DNA from: Brevundimonas bullata
GTDB taxonomy: Bacteria > Pseudomonadota > Alphaproteobacteria > Caulobacterales > Caulobacteraceae
Direction: 5' to 3'
Length of the DNA stretch: 51,707 nt
Assembly: GCF_003350205.1 (NCBI RefSeq)
Contig: NZ_QLLC01000022.1
Span: forward strand, 1 to 51,707
Shown: piece by piece, positions 25,248-36,100 of the stretch
Layout of the letters: every line of letters starts with the position of its first letter
How positions within the stretch are numbered: position 1 is the stretch's first letter
The notes under the pieces: generated by a model
The model's input: only the letters and a program-made list of their open reading frames with translations
Databases searched by the model: none
What the model was told of the DNA's origin: nothing
Made by a program: the position numbers and the translations under genes

Positions 25248-28200
25248 ATGCCTATTCACAAGACCGGCCTGCTTACAGCGGCCGCCATCGCGGTTCTGAC
25301 GTCCGCGGCCGCGCCTGCCTACGCCTGGCAGGCGACGCCGGGAGCGGAGACGCGCGCCGCTATTTCCATTCCGGCCCAGGACCTGGGCCGGGCGTTGCAG
25401 GCCTTGTCGCGCGACACAGGCCTGCAGATCGTCTTTGATCCGAGCCTTACGCGGGGGCGGACCTCCAACGCCGTCACGGGGGCCATGACGCCGCGTGAGG
25501 CCCTGCGTCGCATGATCGCCGGATCGGGCGTCGAGGCGCGCGAGGTGCGCGGCGTCCTGACCCTGGTGCGGCAGTCGGCTCAGGCCAGCGCCACGTCGCC
25601 CGACGCCTTTGAGGTCGCTGAGGTCGAGGTGGTCGGCTATGCGGCGGGCCTGCGCCGGTCGCTGGACGCCAAGCGCAAGGCCGACTTCATCTCGGACGTC
25701 ATCAGCGCCGACGACATGGGCGACCTGCCGGCCAACAACGTGGCTGAGTCCCTGTCGCGTCTGCCGGGCGTCAATGCGGTGCGCAACCACACGACGGGCG
25801 AGGGCGACCGCATCACCATTCGCGGCCTGTCGACCGAACTGAACAACTACACCATGAACGGCGTGCGCATGGGCGGCGCCGGTTCGCCGGGCGACAACTT
25901 CTATCGCGGCGTGCGTCTCAGCTTTCTGCCGCCGGAAGGCATCGACTCGATCACCGTCATCAAGAGCCTGACCCCGGATCGCGACGGCGACGCCCTGGGC
26001 GGCACCATCGACATCCGCACGCCGACGGCCTTTGACCACGACCCGGTCTATGGCGTCCTGTCGGTCTCTGCCGGGATGCTGGACAAGTTTGACGACGAGA
26101 AGTCGGGCGAGATTTCCGGCTCGTTCGGGCGTCAGTTCAACGACAACTGGGGCCTGTTCGTCACCGGCAGCTGGTCGCGCCGCAAGTCGCAGTTCGAGCA
26201 GAACGGCGTGGACGGCGATAACCAGCCGCCGGTCTGGTACGCCGACAGCGAGACCATGGGCTGGGACACCGCCAGCTTCGTCATGCGCGGCATGAACCTG
26301 GGCTTTGGCGAGACTGAGGTGGAGCGTCACGGGCTGAACGCCAGTCTCGATTATCGCGGCGTGGCTCACGACTTTCACCTGCGCGGTCAGTTCAACGAAT
26401 ACACCCAGGACGAGTTCGGCAACCGCCTGAACTTCCGCAACGACACGGGCAAGAACTCGACCCGCCTGAGCCAGGTCGACAAGACGATGACGGGTCTGCT
26501 GCGGCCCGAGGACGCGGTGATCGGCACGGACGCCAAGCTGGGCCGGATCTACAGCTACACCACGGCCCAGATTGTGGACCGTGACAAGGACGGCCGGATC
26601 ACCGACGCCGACCGTTCGGCGCGGTCCTATTATACGCTGGACGGCGCCTCGGGGACCTGGGACCCGCAGGGCTTCCGCCTGCGTCGCTTCTGGGAAGGCT
26701 CGCGCGAGACCGGCACGGTCATGTCGCTGAACCTCGGGGGCATCAGCCGCCTGGGCGACTTCACGGTCGACTATGACCTCTCCTACGCCAAGTCGGAGGA
26801 CAATACCGACGACTCCTATGAGATGGAGTTCCGCAGCGACAAGTACGGCTGGCTGGGCAACAAGGGCGTCGATGTCGTCAACTTCGGCGACAGCCGCTTC
26901 CCCAAATGGGTGCTGAACGACGCCGGCATGGCGGCGATCCACGACAACAGCCAGTATGGCTTCGCCGGACTGTCGGGCGAGATCGGCGGGGCCGAGGAAG
27001 AGCTGTGGCAGGGCCAGTTCAACGTCGAATGGCGTCCGGTCTCGACCTGGCTGGAAGCGGTGAAGACGGGCGGTAAATTCTATAGCTCCAAGCGCTCGAC
27101 CTATAGCGGCGAGTTCATGGATCTGGACGCCTCGGGCACCCTGGCCGACTTCTCGCGCTTCTACGGCAAGGAGGTCTCCAGCCTGTTCGACGGCGAGTAT
27201 TCGGGCCTCTATCGTCTGGGCACGGTGATCGACAATGACGCCATGCTGGCCGAACTGCAGCGCGCCATGGCGGGGAACAGCGACTTCTTCGACGGCTTCG
27301 CCACCGATCCCGGCAACGCCGAGCTGAGCGGCGAGGACAGCTTCACCTTCCAGGAAGACATCTTCGCCGGCTACCTGATGGCCACGGCCCGTTTCGGTCA
27401 GGCGCAGATCCTGGGCGGCGTCCGGGTCGAGAGCACCAACAATACGATCGACGCCTATATCCTCGACGAGGTTCAGGGCGCGGGTTACGCGACGGACAAG
27501 AGCGACTTCATCAACGTCCTGCCGTCGATCCACCTGAACTATGATCTGGACGACCGGACCAAGGTGCGCGCCGCCATCTGGACCAGCTTCGCCCGTCCCG
27601 ACATCGCCCGCATGTCCTCGGCGCGCGAATATGGCTACGACAGCGATCCGGACGGCGACGGCAAGATCAATCCGAAGAACGAGTGGCTGCTGGTCGCCAT
27701 CGAGCAGGGCAACCCGGACCTGAAGCCGATGAAGGCGATCAACTACGATCTGTCGGTCGAGCGCTACAACGGCGACACGGGGGCCTATTCGCTGGGTCTG
27801 TTCTACAAGGACATCGAGAACTTCCTGTACCGTTCCTCGTCGTCGAACATCCGCGACGGGACGTCGGGCGTGAACGTCGGCCCGGACGGCGTGACCGTCT
27901 CCAAGCCCAACAACGGCAAGTGGGCGCGGGTTTACGGCGTCGAGATGAGCGCCCAGCAGGTCTTTCACTGGCTGCCGGGTCCGCTGTCGGCTCTGGGCGC
28001 CAGCGTGAACCTGACGCTGCAGAAGTCGGAGGCCGAGACCGGCATTTCCTGGCACCCGCAGGGCTATACCCTGCCGCTGATGGAGACGCCCGAGGCGGTC
28101 GCCAACGTCCAGATCTTCTGGGCGCGCGAGGGCTGGGAGGCCTACGCCGCCTACAGCTATCAGTCGGAATTCCTCGAAGGCATCCAGGACTTCGGCAACA

Positions 28201-28400
28201 ACCCCTATGAGCAGGACTACGAGTTCGTGGACCTGAACGTGCGGCGCAAGCTGTGGAACGGGGCGACGGCGTCGTTGCAGGTGCAGAACCTCTTCGACAA
28301 CCACACCTACTGGTACACGGCCGGCGCCAGCACGAGCTCCAGCCGTGCCTACATCAAGAACGGGCGGTCGATCTCGGTCGGCCTGACCTACGTCTTCTGA
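25248..28400 (+). CDS. Signalling TonB-dependent receptor with STN domain
   Basis: This is an outer-membrane transducer/receptor of 1,050 residues. A signal peptide ends near AYAWQ (about residue 28). An STN signalling domain follows (about 40-105, ISIPAQDLGRALQALSRDTGL), then a plug (about 125-240) and a 22-strand-type barrel that ends in Phe (VGLTYVF). The plug ends in RDGDALGGTIDIRT. Two EF-hand-like calcium loops lie in the barrel part: DRDKDGRITDAD (26577-26612) and DPDGDGKINPKN (27645-27680). The ATG at 25248 is used because AGGGGA precedes it and the signal peptide then starts correctly. Signalling to FecR and the upstream sigma factor is expected. It is followed by a phosphatase gene 14 bases away. 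Confidence 0.93.
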   Translation: MPIHKTGLLTAAAIAVLTSAAAPAYAWQATPGAETRAAISIPAQDLGRALQALSRDTGLQIVFDPSLTRGRTSNAVTGAMTPREALRRMIAGSGVEAREVRGVLTLVRQSAQASATSPDAFEVAEVEVVGYAAGLRRSLDAKRKADFISDVISADDMGDLPANNVAESLSRLPGVNAVRNHTTGEGDRITIRGLSTELNNYTMNGVRMGGAGSPGDNFYRGVRLSFLPPEGIDSITVIKSLTPDRDGDALGGTIDIRTPTAFDHDPVYGVLSVSAGMLDKFDDEKSGEISGSFGRQFNDNWGLFVTGSWSRRKSQFEQNGVDGDNQPPVWYADSETMGWDTASFVMRGMNLGFGETEVERHGLNASLDYRGVAHDFHLRGQFNEYTQDEFGNRLNFRNDTGKNSTRLSQVDKTMTGLLRPEDAVIGTDAKLGRIYSYTTAQIVDRDKDGRITDADRSARSYYTLDGASGTWDPQGFRLRRFWEGSRETGTVMSLNLGGISRLGDFTVDYDLSYAKSEDNTDDSYEMEFRSDKYGWLGNKGVDVVNFGDSRFPKWVLNDAGMAAIHDNSQYGFAGLSGEIGGAEEELWQGQFNVEWRPVSTWLEAVKTGGKFYSSKRSTYSGEFMDLDASGTLADFSRFYGKEVSSLFDGEYSGLYRLGTVIDNDAMLAELQRAMAGNSDFFDGFATDPGNAELSGEDSFTFQEDIFAGYLMATARFGQAQILGGVRVESTNNTIDAYILDEVQGAGYATDKSDFINVLPSIHLNYDLDDRTKVRAAIWTSFARPDIARMSSAREYGYDSDPDGDGKINPKNEWLLVAIEQGNPDLKPMKAINYDLSVERYNGDTGAYSLGLFYKDIENFLYRSSSSNIRDGTSGVNVGPDGVTVSKPNNGKWARVYGVEMSAQQVFHWLPGPLSALGASVNLTLQKSEAETGISWHPQGYTLPLMETPEAVANVQIFWAREGWEAYAAYSYQSEFLEGIQDFGNNPYEQDYEFVDLNVRRKLWNGATASLQVQNLFDNHTYWYTAGASTSSSRAYIKNGRSISVGLTYVF

Positions 28401-28414
28401 TCGGGGAGGGGAGC

Positions 28415-29770
28415 ATGAAAACGACCCACGCCCTGATGCTTGGGGCCGCGATGGCGGCCCTGGGCGGACAGACGATGGCGCAGACGGCGGAGCGGCCGCT
28501 GCGTCCCGAACCCGCGCCGGTCCAGGCTTCGGACCGGCCCGTGGCGCCGCCGACCGAGCAGCCGGAACGGATCATCCTGAACCTGACCGCCGACCCGGCG
28601 CACGAGATGGCGATCACCTGGCGCACCGCGCCGGGCGTCGTCGGCTTCGTCGAATACGCCGAGGCCCAGGACGGCCCCGACTTCATCCAGCAGGCGGTCC
28701 GTACAGCCGCTGTCACCGATGATGCGACCATCGCCGTGCGCGAGGCGGCCGAGTTCCGGGCGGCCTATCATTCGACGGTGCTGAAGGGGCTGAAGCCGGA
28801 GACGATCTATGCCTACCGCGTCGGCGACGGCGTGCGGTGGTCGGAGTGGCTGCAGTTCCGCACGGCGGCGACGACGGCGGAGCCCTTCACCTTCCTCTAT
28901 ATGGGGGACATGCAGAACAACATCCTCAGCGAGGCGTCGCGCACCATGAGGATGGCCTTCCGCAAGGCCGGGGACGCCGCCTTCGTCATCCATGCCGGGG
29001 ACCTGATCAACCGGCACGACAGCGACAATGAATGGGGCGAATGGTTCGCCGCCGGCGGCTTCCTCTACGCCCAGACGCCGCAGATGCCGACGCCGGGCAA
29101 TCATGAGTACGGGCGCGGCCCCGTGCTGAACCCTCAGTGGCGGCGTCAGTACACCCTGCCGGAAACCGGCCCGGCGGGCGTCGAGAAGCTGAAGGAGACG
29201 GCCTGGACCGTCGACTATCAGGGCCTGCGCCTGATCTCGGTCGACGCGCCCCTGTTCCACGGCGACGAGGCCATGCGGGCCGAGATGGTGCGCTGGCTGG
29301 ATGGGCTTCTGGCGAACAACCCCAACCGCTGGACGGCGCTGTTCCTGCACTTCCCCCTGTTCTCGATCGACCCGGATCGCGACAACGCCAGGGTGCGCGA
29401 CGCGCTCAAGCCGTTGATCGACAAGTACGGCGTCGATCTGGTGCTGCAGGCCCACGACCACGGCTATGCGCGCGGCGCCATCGGAACCGGCCCCATGCTC
29501 AATGCGGGGCCGGCGCGTCCGTCCGATCACGGCTCGACCTATGTGGTCTCGGTCGCCGGGCCCAAGATGTATCCGGTCGCCGATCTGGGCTGGGCCTCGC
29601 GCTCGGCCTCGCGGACCCAGACCTTCCAGACCCTGGATGTGTCGCCGGACGCCGTGGTCTATCGCGCCTTCACCGCGACGGGCCGCCAGCTGGACGCCTT
29701 CCGCCTGACCAAGGGTGCGGACGGCGTGGCGCGCGTGGAGACCCTGGCGCCTCACCCCGACGAAGAATAG
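28415..29770 (+). CDS. Secreted purple-acid-type metallophosphoesterase
   Basis: This is an exported calcineurin-fold phosphatase of 451 residues. A signal peptide (1 to about 22) leads into a fibronectin-like N-terminal domain (about 45-150, purple acid phosphatase N type, ending WSEWLQFRTA). The metallophosphoesterase domain carries the five motif blocks MGDMQNN, HAGDLINRH, PGNHEYG (near residue 228), LHFPLFS and AHDHGYARG. These supply the bimetal ligands. It lies 14 bases downstream of the signalling receptor, with GGGGAGGGGAGC as ribosome-binding site. The likely role is to release phosphate or cut phosphoesters at the cell surface, with import of the product or ligand through the receptor. 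Confidence 0.92.
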   Translation: MKTTHALMLGAAMAALGGQTMAQTAERPLRPEPAPVQASDRPVAPPTEQPERIILNLTADPAHEMAITWRTAPGVVGFVEYAEAQDGPDFIQQAVRTAAVTDDATIAVREAAEFRAAYHSTVLKGLKPETIYAYRVGDGVRWSEWLQFRTAATTAEPFTFLYMGDMQNNILSEASRTMRMAFRKAGDAAFVIHAGDLINRHDSDNEWGEWFAAGGFLYAQTPQMPTPGNHEYGRGPVLNPQWRRQYTLPETGPAGVEKLKETAWTVDYQGLRLISVDAPLFHGDEAMRAEMVRWLDGLLANNPNRWTALFLHFPLFSIDPDRDNARVRDALKPLIDKYGVDLVLQAHDHGYARGAIGTGPMLNAGPARPSDHGSTYVVSVAGPKMYPVADLGWASRSASRTQTFQTLDVSPDAVVYRAFTATGRQLDAFRLTKGADGVARVETLAPHPDEE

Positions 29771-29776
29771 GGCGGC

Positions 29777-29816
29777 GCACCCGTGAGGCCGGCTGTCGTG
29801 CCGGCCTCACGGGTGC
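29777..29816 (+). terminator. Strong hairpin ending the phosphatase operon
   Basis: A perfect 17-bp stem (29777-29793 with 29800-29816) surrounds a 6-base loop directly after the phosphatase stop. Only a short T-run (ATCTTT) follows, so it may act as a terminator or as an mRNA 3'-end stabiliser. Confidence 0.8.
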
Positions 29817-29833
29817 ATCTTTGAGGTTCGGTC

Positions 29834-30142
29834 TTGCCCCGCGGAGGCTAGCGGCGGCTTCGCCTCTGCGGGCGCCGAGCCCTTGGCCATGGCGGAGAGG
29901 CATCGCCCCAGTCTGGTCACACCCGATAACGCCAGGTTAATGTAAACTCACGTAAAATCATACACTTAGTTACGTTACAGGCGTGGCTATATCCGGTCGT
30001 GCGGGCTAGTTGCCCCGTCTTCGACCCATCGGGGGGCGATGCTGCGTAGATGGACGTCCGGGCTTCTGTGAAGCGCCGGGACGGAGCTGCGTGGTCATCT
30101 TGTCCGTCTCCCGAGTCTTCGGTCGAACCGGAGGCTCGTGAC
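29834..30142. promoter_or_regulatory. AT-rich promoter/leader region of the giant-protein operon
   Basis: This 309-base gap carries an AT-rich stretch (about 29937-29990, with GTAAACTCACGTAAAATCATACAC and GTTACGTTAC) that contrasts with the GC-rich surroundings and is the natural promoter site. Downstream, 30056-30061 with 76-82 and 30062-30066 with 30070-30074 form a long hairpin (one bulged G) in the probable 5' leader. No known riboswitch class is recognised. Confidence 0.4.
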
Positions 30143-33100
30143 GTGTTGAAACTGCTGAAAACCTTGAAGCGCGTGGCGCTGCGTGTGGCCGCCATGGCTG
30201 CGCCCCTGGCGATCGCCGGCGTGGCCGGCGCTGCGGCCGCGTCTGATCTTCAAGTCTCCGCCTACACCTGGGCGCCCAACCCGGTGGCCAACGGCGCGCG
30301 TGCGACCTTCACCCTGCGAGCCACCAACAATGGGCCGGACCCGGTCAACGACGCCGTCGTGACCATCGCCGTGCCGTCGCACTTCTCGGTCGCGGCGGGA
30401 ACCTTCCCCGCCTACTGCAGCTTGAGCGGCGCGGTCGGCGGCCAGACCCTGACCTGCGCCATGCCGCCGATGGCGGGCGGCGACGCCTCCGTCGTCTTCT
30501 CTGCGGATGCGACCAGCGCCGGATCGCGGACGACGACGGCCAGCATCTCCAGCCTGACCAATGTCGACGGCAACGCAGGCAACGACAGTCTGACGGTTTC
30601 CCCGGCAGTTCGCGAGGGCGCGGACCTGTCGGTGGTCAAGGACGACGGAGAGCCCGATGACTCCATCCCCGCCGGCGGCATCCTGACCTATACCTTGCAG
30701 GCCAGGAACGCCGGGCCGGACGCGACCGCCGCGATCCGCGTGACGGACAACCTGCCGGCCGCCAACAATTTCGAGTTCATTTCGGCGGCGGGCAGCGACT
30801 GGACCTGCAATCGCAGCGGCCTGACGGTCGCCTGTAATTATAATGGAGCGGCCCTGATCGGCGATCTGCCGCCGATCACGATCAAGGGGCGGGTGCTGGC
30901 CACGGGCGGCACCATCACCAACAACGCCTTTGCCGGGCTGACCAGCCTGCTGGTGCTTGACCCGAACACGACCAACGACGTTGCGACGCCGGTGGTCACG
31001 ACCATCGAGCCGGGTTCCGATCTGTCGGCGGAAAAGACCATGCCGGCCACCATCGTCCTGGGCGACAGCGCCGACATCACCCTGAAGATCCGCAACGTCG
31101 GGCCGACGACGGTCGACGGCGCCGTCATTGTCGATCAGATCGCGCCCGAGTTTGAAATCCTGACGCCCTTGCCGGCGGGTTGCGGCGTCGCGGGGCAGAC
31201 GGTGAGCTGTACGGCCGGCGTCCTGACGACCGGGCGGGTCCAGACCTTCGTCATTCCTGTCCGCTCGCTCGCCGTCACGAGCGGCGGCGCGGTCAATTCC
31301 GCGACGGTGACGTCGCCGGCCGGGATTACAGATCCGATCCCGGACAACAACACGGCCAACGCCGGCTACAGCATCGTCGCGCCGAACGCCGACCTGCGCA
31401 CGCGGAAGGTCAAGGGACCCAATCCGGTCGAGGCCGGCGAGGTGATGACCAGCACGATCACGGTCCGCAACCTGGGACCGTCGGTGCTGAACTATGACGC
31501 GGCCAATCCGCTGCGCATCGTCGACACGGTGACGGCGGACGAGACCTATGTCTCGGCGGCGGCTCCCTGGGTCTGTTCGCAGGCGGGGCTTGAGATCACC
31601 TGCGAACTGTCGGGGCCAGGCAGCCTGGCCGTCGGCGCCGATGCGGTGCTGTCGCTCAAGACCCTGGCGGGTACGGGCGCGGACCTGAACCTGACCAACA
31701 CCGCCTGTACGGCGGCGGGCGCCTTGCCGGGCGATCTCAACGGCGGCAACAACTGCGCCTCTGCGATTTCGCGTTCGACGCCGAACGAGGCTGATCTGGC
31801 CATCGTCAAGGAGGTCAGCCTGAACGCGACGGGACCCTGGACCCAGACGCCCGCCCTGTCGGTGCCTTTCAACACCCAGGACTTCTACATCCGCTTCACG
31901 GTCAGCAACCTGAGCGGCCAGATCGCCCGCACCGTGGTCGTGACCGACGTGCTGCCGAACTTCATCAATGACGCCGGCAACGGCTTCGTCACCGGCTTCA
32001 ACCTGGAAAGCGCCAGCCAGGGCGCGCCGGCCTACAGCGCGAGCAACGGCAGGATCAGCTGGACGGTGAGCGACCTGGACGTCGGCGACAGCGAGACGGC
32101 CATCGTGCGCATTTCGCGTCCGGTCGAGAGCGGTCTGTTCGACAACGTCGCCCTGGTGACTTCGCCGGACACGACCGAGGACCCGACGGCCCTGGCCAAC
32201 AACCAGTCGACCGCCAGCTACGACATCGCGCCGATCACGGACATCACGCTGAACGCCAAGACGGTTTCGCCGAACCCGGCCAAGGTCGGCGTGCTGGCGA
32301 CCTACAGCATCAGCGTGCGCGGCCTGGGGCCGAACCCGGCCTCTAACGTGGTGGTCGAGGACACCATCGACACGACGCGCTTCGAACTGGTCGGTCAGCC
32401 GTCCACCACCAAGGGCGGCGTGACCTGCGTCAAGGATGATGCGACCGGCGCGATCACCTGCCCCATGGGCACGATCAGTCGCGGTCAGACCTATCAGATC
32501 AGCCAGCAGGTCCGGGCCCGCTTCCCGTTCGGCGGGGCGACCTCGGGCTTCCCGATCGACCACGTCAACACCGCGACCGTGACCACCTCGACCAACGAGA
32601 CGAACGCGACCAACAACAGCGTCGCCCTGACGCACCCGGTGTTGGCGCCGACCATGGACCTGGCGATCACCAAGGAAGAGCCGAGCGCCGAATTCGACCC
32701 GATGCCGTTCGGGTCCGAGCTGGTCTATGACCTGCGCGCCTCCAACTATGGTCCCTCGCGCGCCGGCAATGTGGTCGTCACCGATATTCCGGCCGCGCCC
32801 GCCGGCTATACGATGGCCCTGTCCAAGTTCGAGGTGAACCCGGTCGGCGCTGACGGCGGGCTGACGCTCTACACGCCGCCCGCTCCGAGCTGCGTCACTG
32901 TGGCCGGCGGCCAGATCGAGTGCCGTCTGCATGACAGCGATCCGAGCCAGAACTTCCTGGATGAAGAGCGTCAGGTGATCTTCCGCCTGTTCATGGCTGT
33001 CACCGGCGCTCCGCCTACGGGTCCCATGACCTTCTCCAACGGCGCAGAGATCGTGTCGCTGGAACAGGACAATACAACGGTCAGTCAGGCGGACAGCCAG

Positions 33101-36100
33101 CTGGCCAACAATACGGCGGTGCAGACCACGACGGTCATTCCCGCGACCGATCTGGAAGTCGTCAGCAAGACCCGCGTCACGCCGTCGCCGGTGCAGATCA
33201 ACCAGCCGGTCGAGTATCGGATCGTCGTGCGCAACAACGGCGTCTCGCCGACCACCCAGGTGCGCGTGTCGGATCAGCTTCCGTCGGGCTGGACGCGGGT
33301 TAATGTGGCCGGTCAGTACGAAGAGAGCTTCACCGTGGCCGGCGCGGCCTCGGTCTCGAACATGACCTGCTCGGGCGCGAACAAGATCACCTGCGTGCTG
33401 GACGGCGACTTCCCCGCCGGGATGGGCGACACCGTGACCCTGACGATGTTCGCCAAGGCGGCCCATCCGTTTGCGGGCGCGCTGAACACGAACCTGACCA
33501 ATACGGCTGAGATCAAGCCGGGTCTGGACGGCTCGGGCAAGGAAATCAGCCGCGACACGAACCCGGCCAACAACACCAAGACCGAAACCACCCAGGTCAC
33601 GACGTCGTCGATCAAGGGCACCGTCTATCGCGACGACAACCGCAACGACGCGATCGACGCCAACGAGGGCATGACCGGAGTCACCCTGACCCTGAGCGGG
33701 ACGGATGTGTTCGGCAACGCCATCGTCAACCGCACGACGACGACGAGCGCTGGCGGCGCCTTCACCTTCGACCGCCTGCCGGCCGGGACCTATCAGATCG
33801 TCGAGACCCAGCCCTCGGGCACGTTCGACCGCAACGAGACCGCCGGCACGGCGGGCGGCGACGTCAACAACGCCGCCTATGGCAGCGGCGCGTCGAGCAA
33901 TACGATCTCCAACATCGTCCTGCCGGCGACCACGGAGGCGACCGGCTATGTCTTCCAGGAAGTCAGCGCGGCCAAGGTGTCGGGCTATGTCTATCGCGAC
34001 CTGAACAACAACGGCGTGCGTGAAGGCGGCAGCGGCGAGACGGGCTTTGCGCCCGCCGCCTTCGCCTCGACGCCGCACATCCGTCTGACGGGCACGGACT
34101 ACGCCGGCGGCGCCGTGAACCTGACGGCCAACGTCAATGCGACGGGCTTCTATGAGTTCGCATCGGTGCCGCCGTCGAACGGCGCGGACGCCTATACCGT
34201 GACGCAACTGGTCCAGCCGAACGGCGCCTCCGACGGCAAGGACGCCAACGGCGCCCTCGTGATCGCCAACTCCAGCGGTCGAACGGCGCCGGAAGGCTTC
34301 GACATCGGCGCGGTGGCGCCGGGCGCCGATCTGACCGAGCGCAACTTCGGCGAACTGCCGACCTCGCTGCTCAGCGGCATGGTCTTCCTGGACCCGAACG
34401 CCGATGCGATCCGCAGCGCGGGCGAGACCACGGGCCTGGCCGGCGCCGGTATTCGCCTGACGGGCCTGAACGACCTGAACGAGACCATCGACTGCCTGAT
34501 CACCACGACGGCGACCGGCCTCTACAGCTTCCCGAACGCGGCTTCGGCCACGCCGACCTGTCAGGTGCTGCGTCCCGGCGTCTATGCGCTGGAGATCACG
34601 CCTGCGGCCGGTCTGACCCACACGGGCGCCTTCATCGGCACCTCGGGCGGCGATTCCGGCGGCCAGAGCGGCGCCAATACGGCGGCGCCGGGCGAGGCCA
34701 ACAAGATCGTGGCCGTCATCGTCGTCACCGCCGGCTCGTCGTCGATCAACTATGACTTCGGCGCCAGCGGCCAGGGCCTCAGCGGCTATGTCTATGTCGA
34801 CAACAACGACACGGGCGTTCGCGATGCGGGCGAGGCCGGCATTCCGGGCGTGAGCGTCACCCTGTCGGGCACCACGGCCAACGGCCAGAACGTCTGTGAC
34901 CTGATCAACTGCACGGTCACGACCGATGCGGCGGGCGCCTTCATCCTCCTGTCGGCGCCGGGATCGGACGCGACGGGCTATACCCTGACGCAGCAGGCGC
35001 AGACCGCTGCGCCTCTGTCGAACTACACGGACGGCAAGGATGCGGCGGGCGTGGTCGGCGGCGTCGTGCGCGGCGCGGCGGCCAACGACGTCATCAGCGG
35101 CATCGTGCTGAACACAGGCGAGCTGGGCTCCAACTACGCCTTCGGCGAGCTGGCCGGTTCGCTGGCCGGTCTGGTCTATGTCGACGGCAATGACGACGGC
35201 GTGCGTCAGGCCGGCGAACTCGGCCTGGGCGGCGTCGAGATCATCCTGTCGGGCACGACCGCCGACGGTCAGGACATCTGCGCCTGGCGCGCGGCCCTGG
35301 ACCCGAGCCAGACCTGCACGGTCACGACCAAGGCGGACGGCTCTTACGTCTTCGACAACCTGCCGAAGGGGACCTATGCCCTGACGGAAACCCAGCCCAG
35401 CGCCTATGCCGACGGTCGTGAAGCCGCCGGTTCGGCGGGCGGTTCGGTCAACAACGGCGTCTTCGACGGCACGGCTGCGGCCAACACCATCGGCGGCATC
35501 GCCCTGGGCGCCGGCGTGGACGCGACCGACTATGTCTTCGGCGAGCGCGCCGTGGTCATCAGCGGCACGGTCTTCAAGGACCCGCAGCGCGACGGTGTGA
35601 ACGGGGGCGGCGAGCCGCCTCTGGCCGGCGTGACCATCGAATTGGTCCAGAACGGCGTGGTCATTGCGACCACGACGACCGGCGCTGACGGAACCTACAT
35701 CTTCATCGACCTGCCCGCCGGCGACTATACGGTGCGCGAGGTCCAGCCTGACGGCTATGGCTCGTCGTCGCCGAACGAGGTCTCGGTCAACCTGACCCCT
35801 GGTCAGACCCAGACGGTCGACTTCGCCGACACGGTCAGCAGCATCGCAGGCCACGTCTTCGTCGACAGCAACAACGACGGCGTGCGTCAGGCCGGCGAGG
35901 CGCCCATCGCGGGCGTGGTCGTGACCCTGACGGGCACGGACGCGGCGGGCGGTGCGGTTAACCGCACGGCCACGACCAACGCCTCGGGCGAGTGGATCAT
36001 CGACGACCTGCTGGCGGGGACCTATGGGGTCGTCGAGACCCAGCCGGCCAACTATTCGGACGGCCTGGACAGCGCGGGTTCGGTCGGCGGCGTCGTGGCG

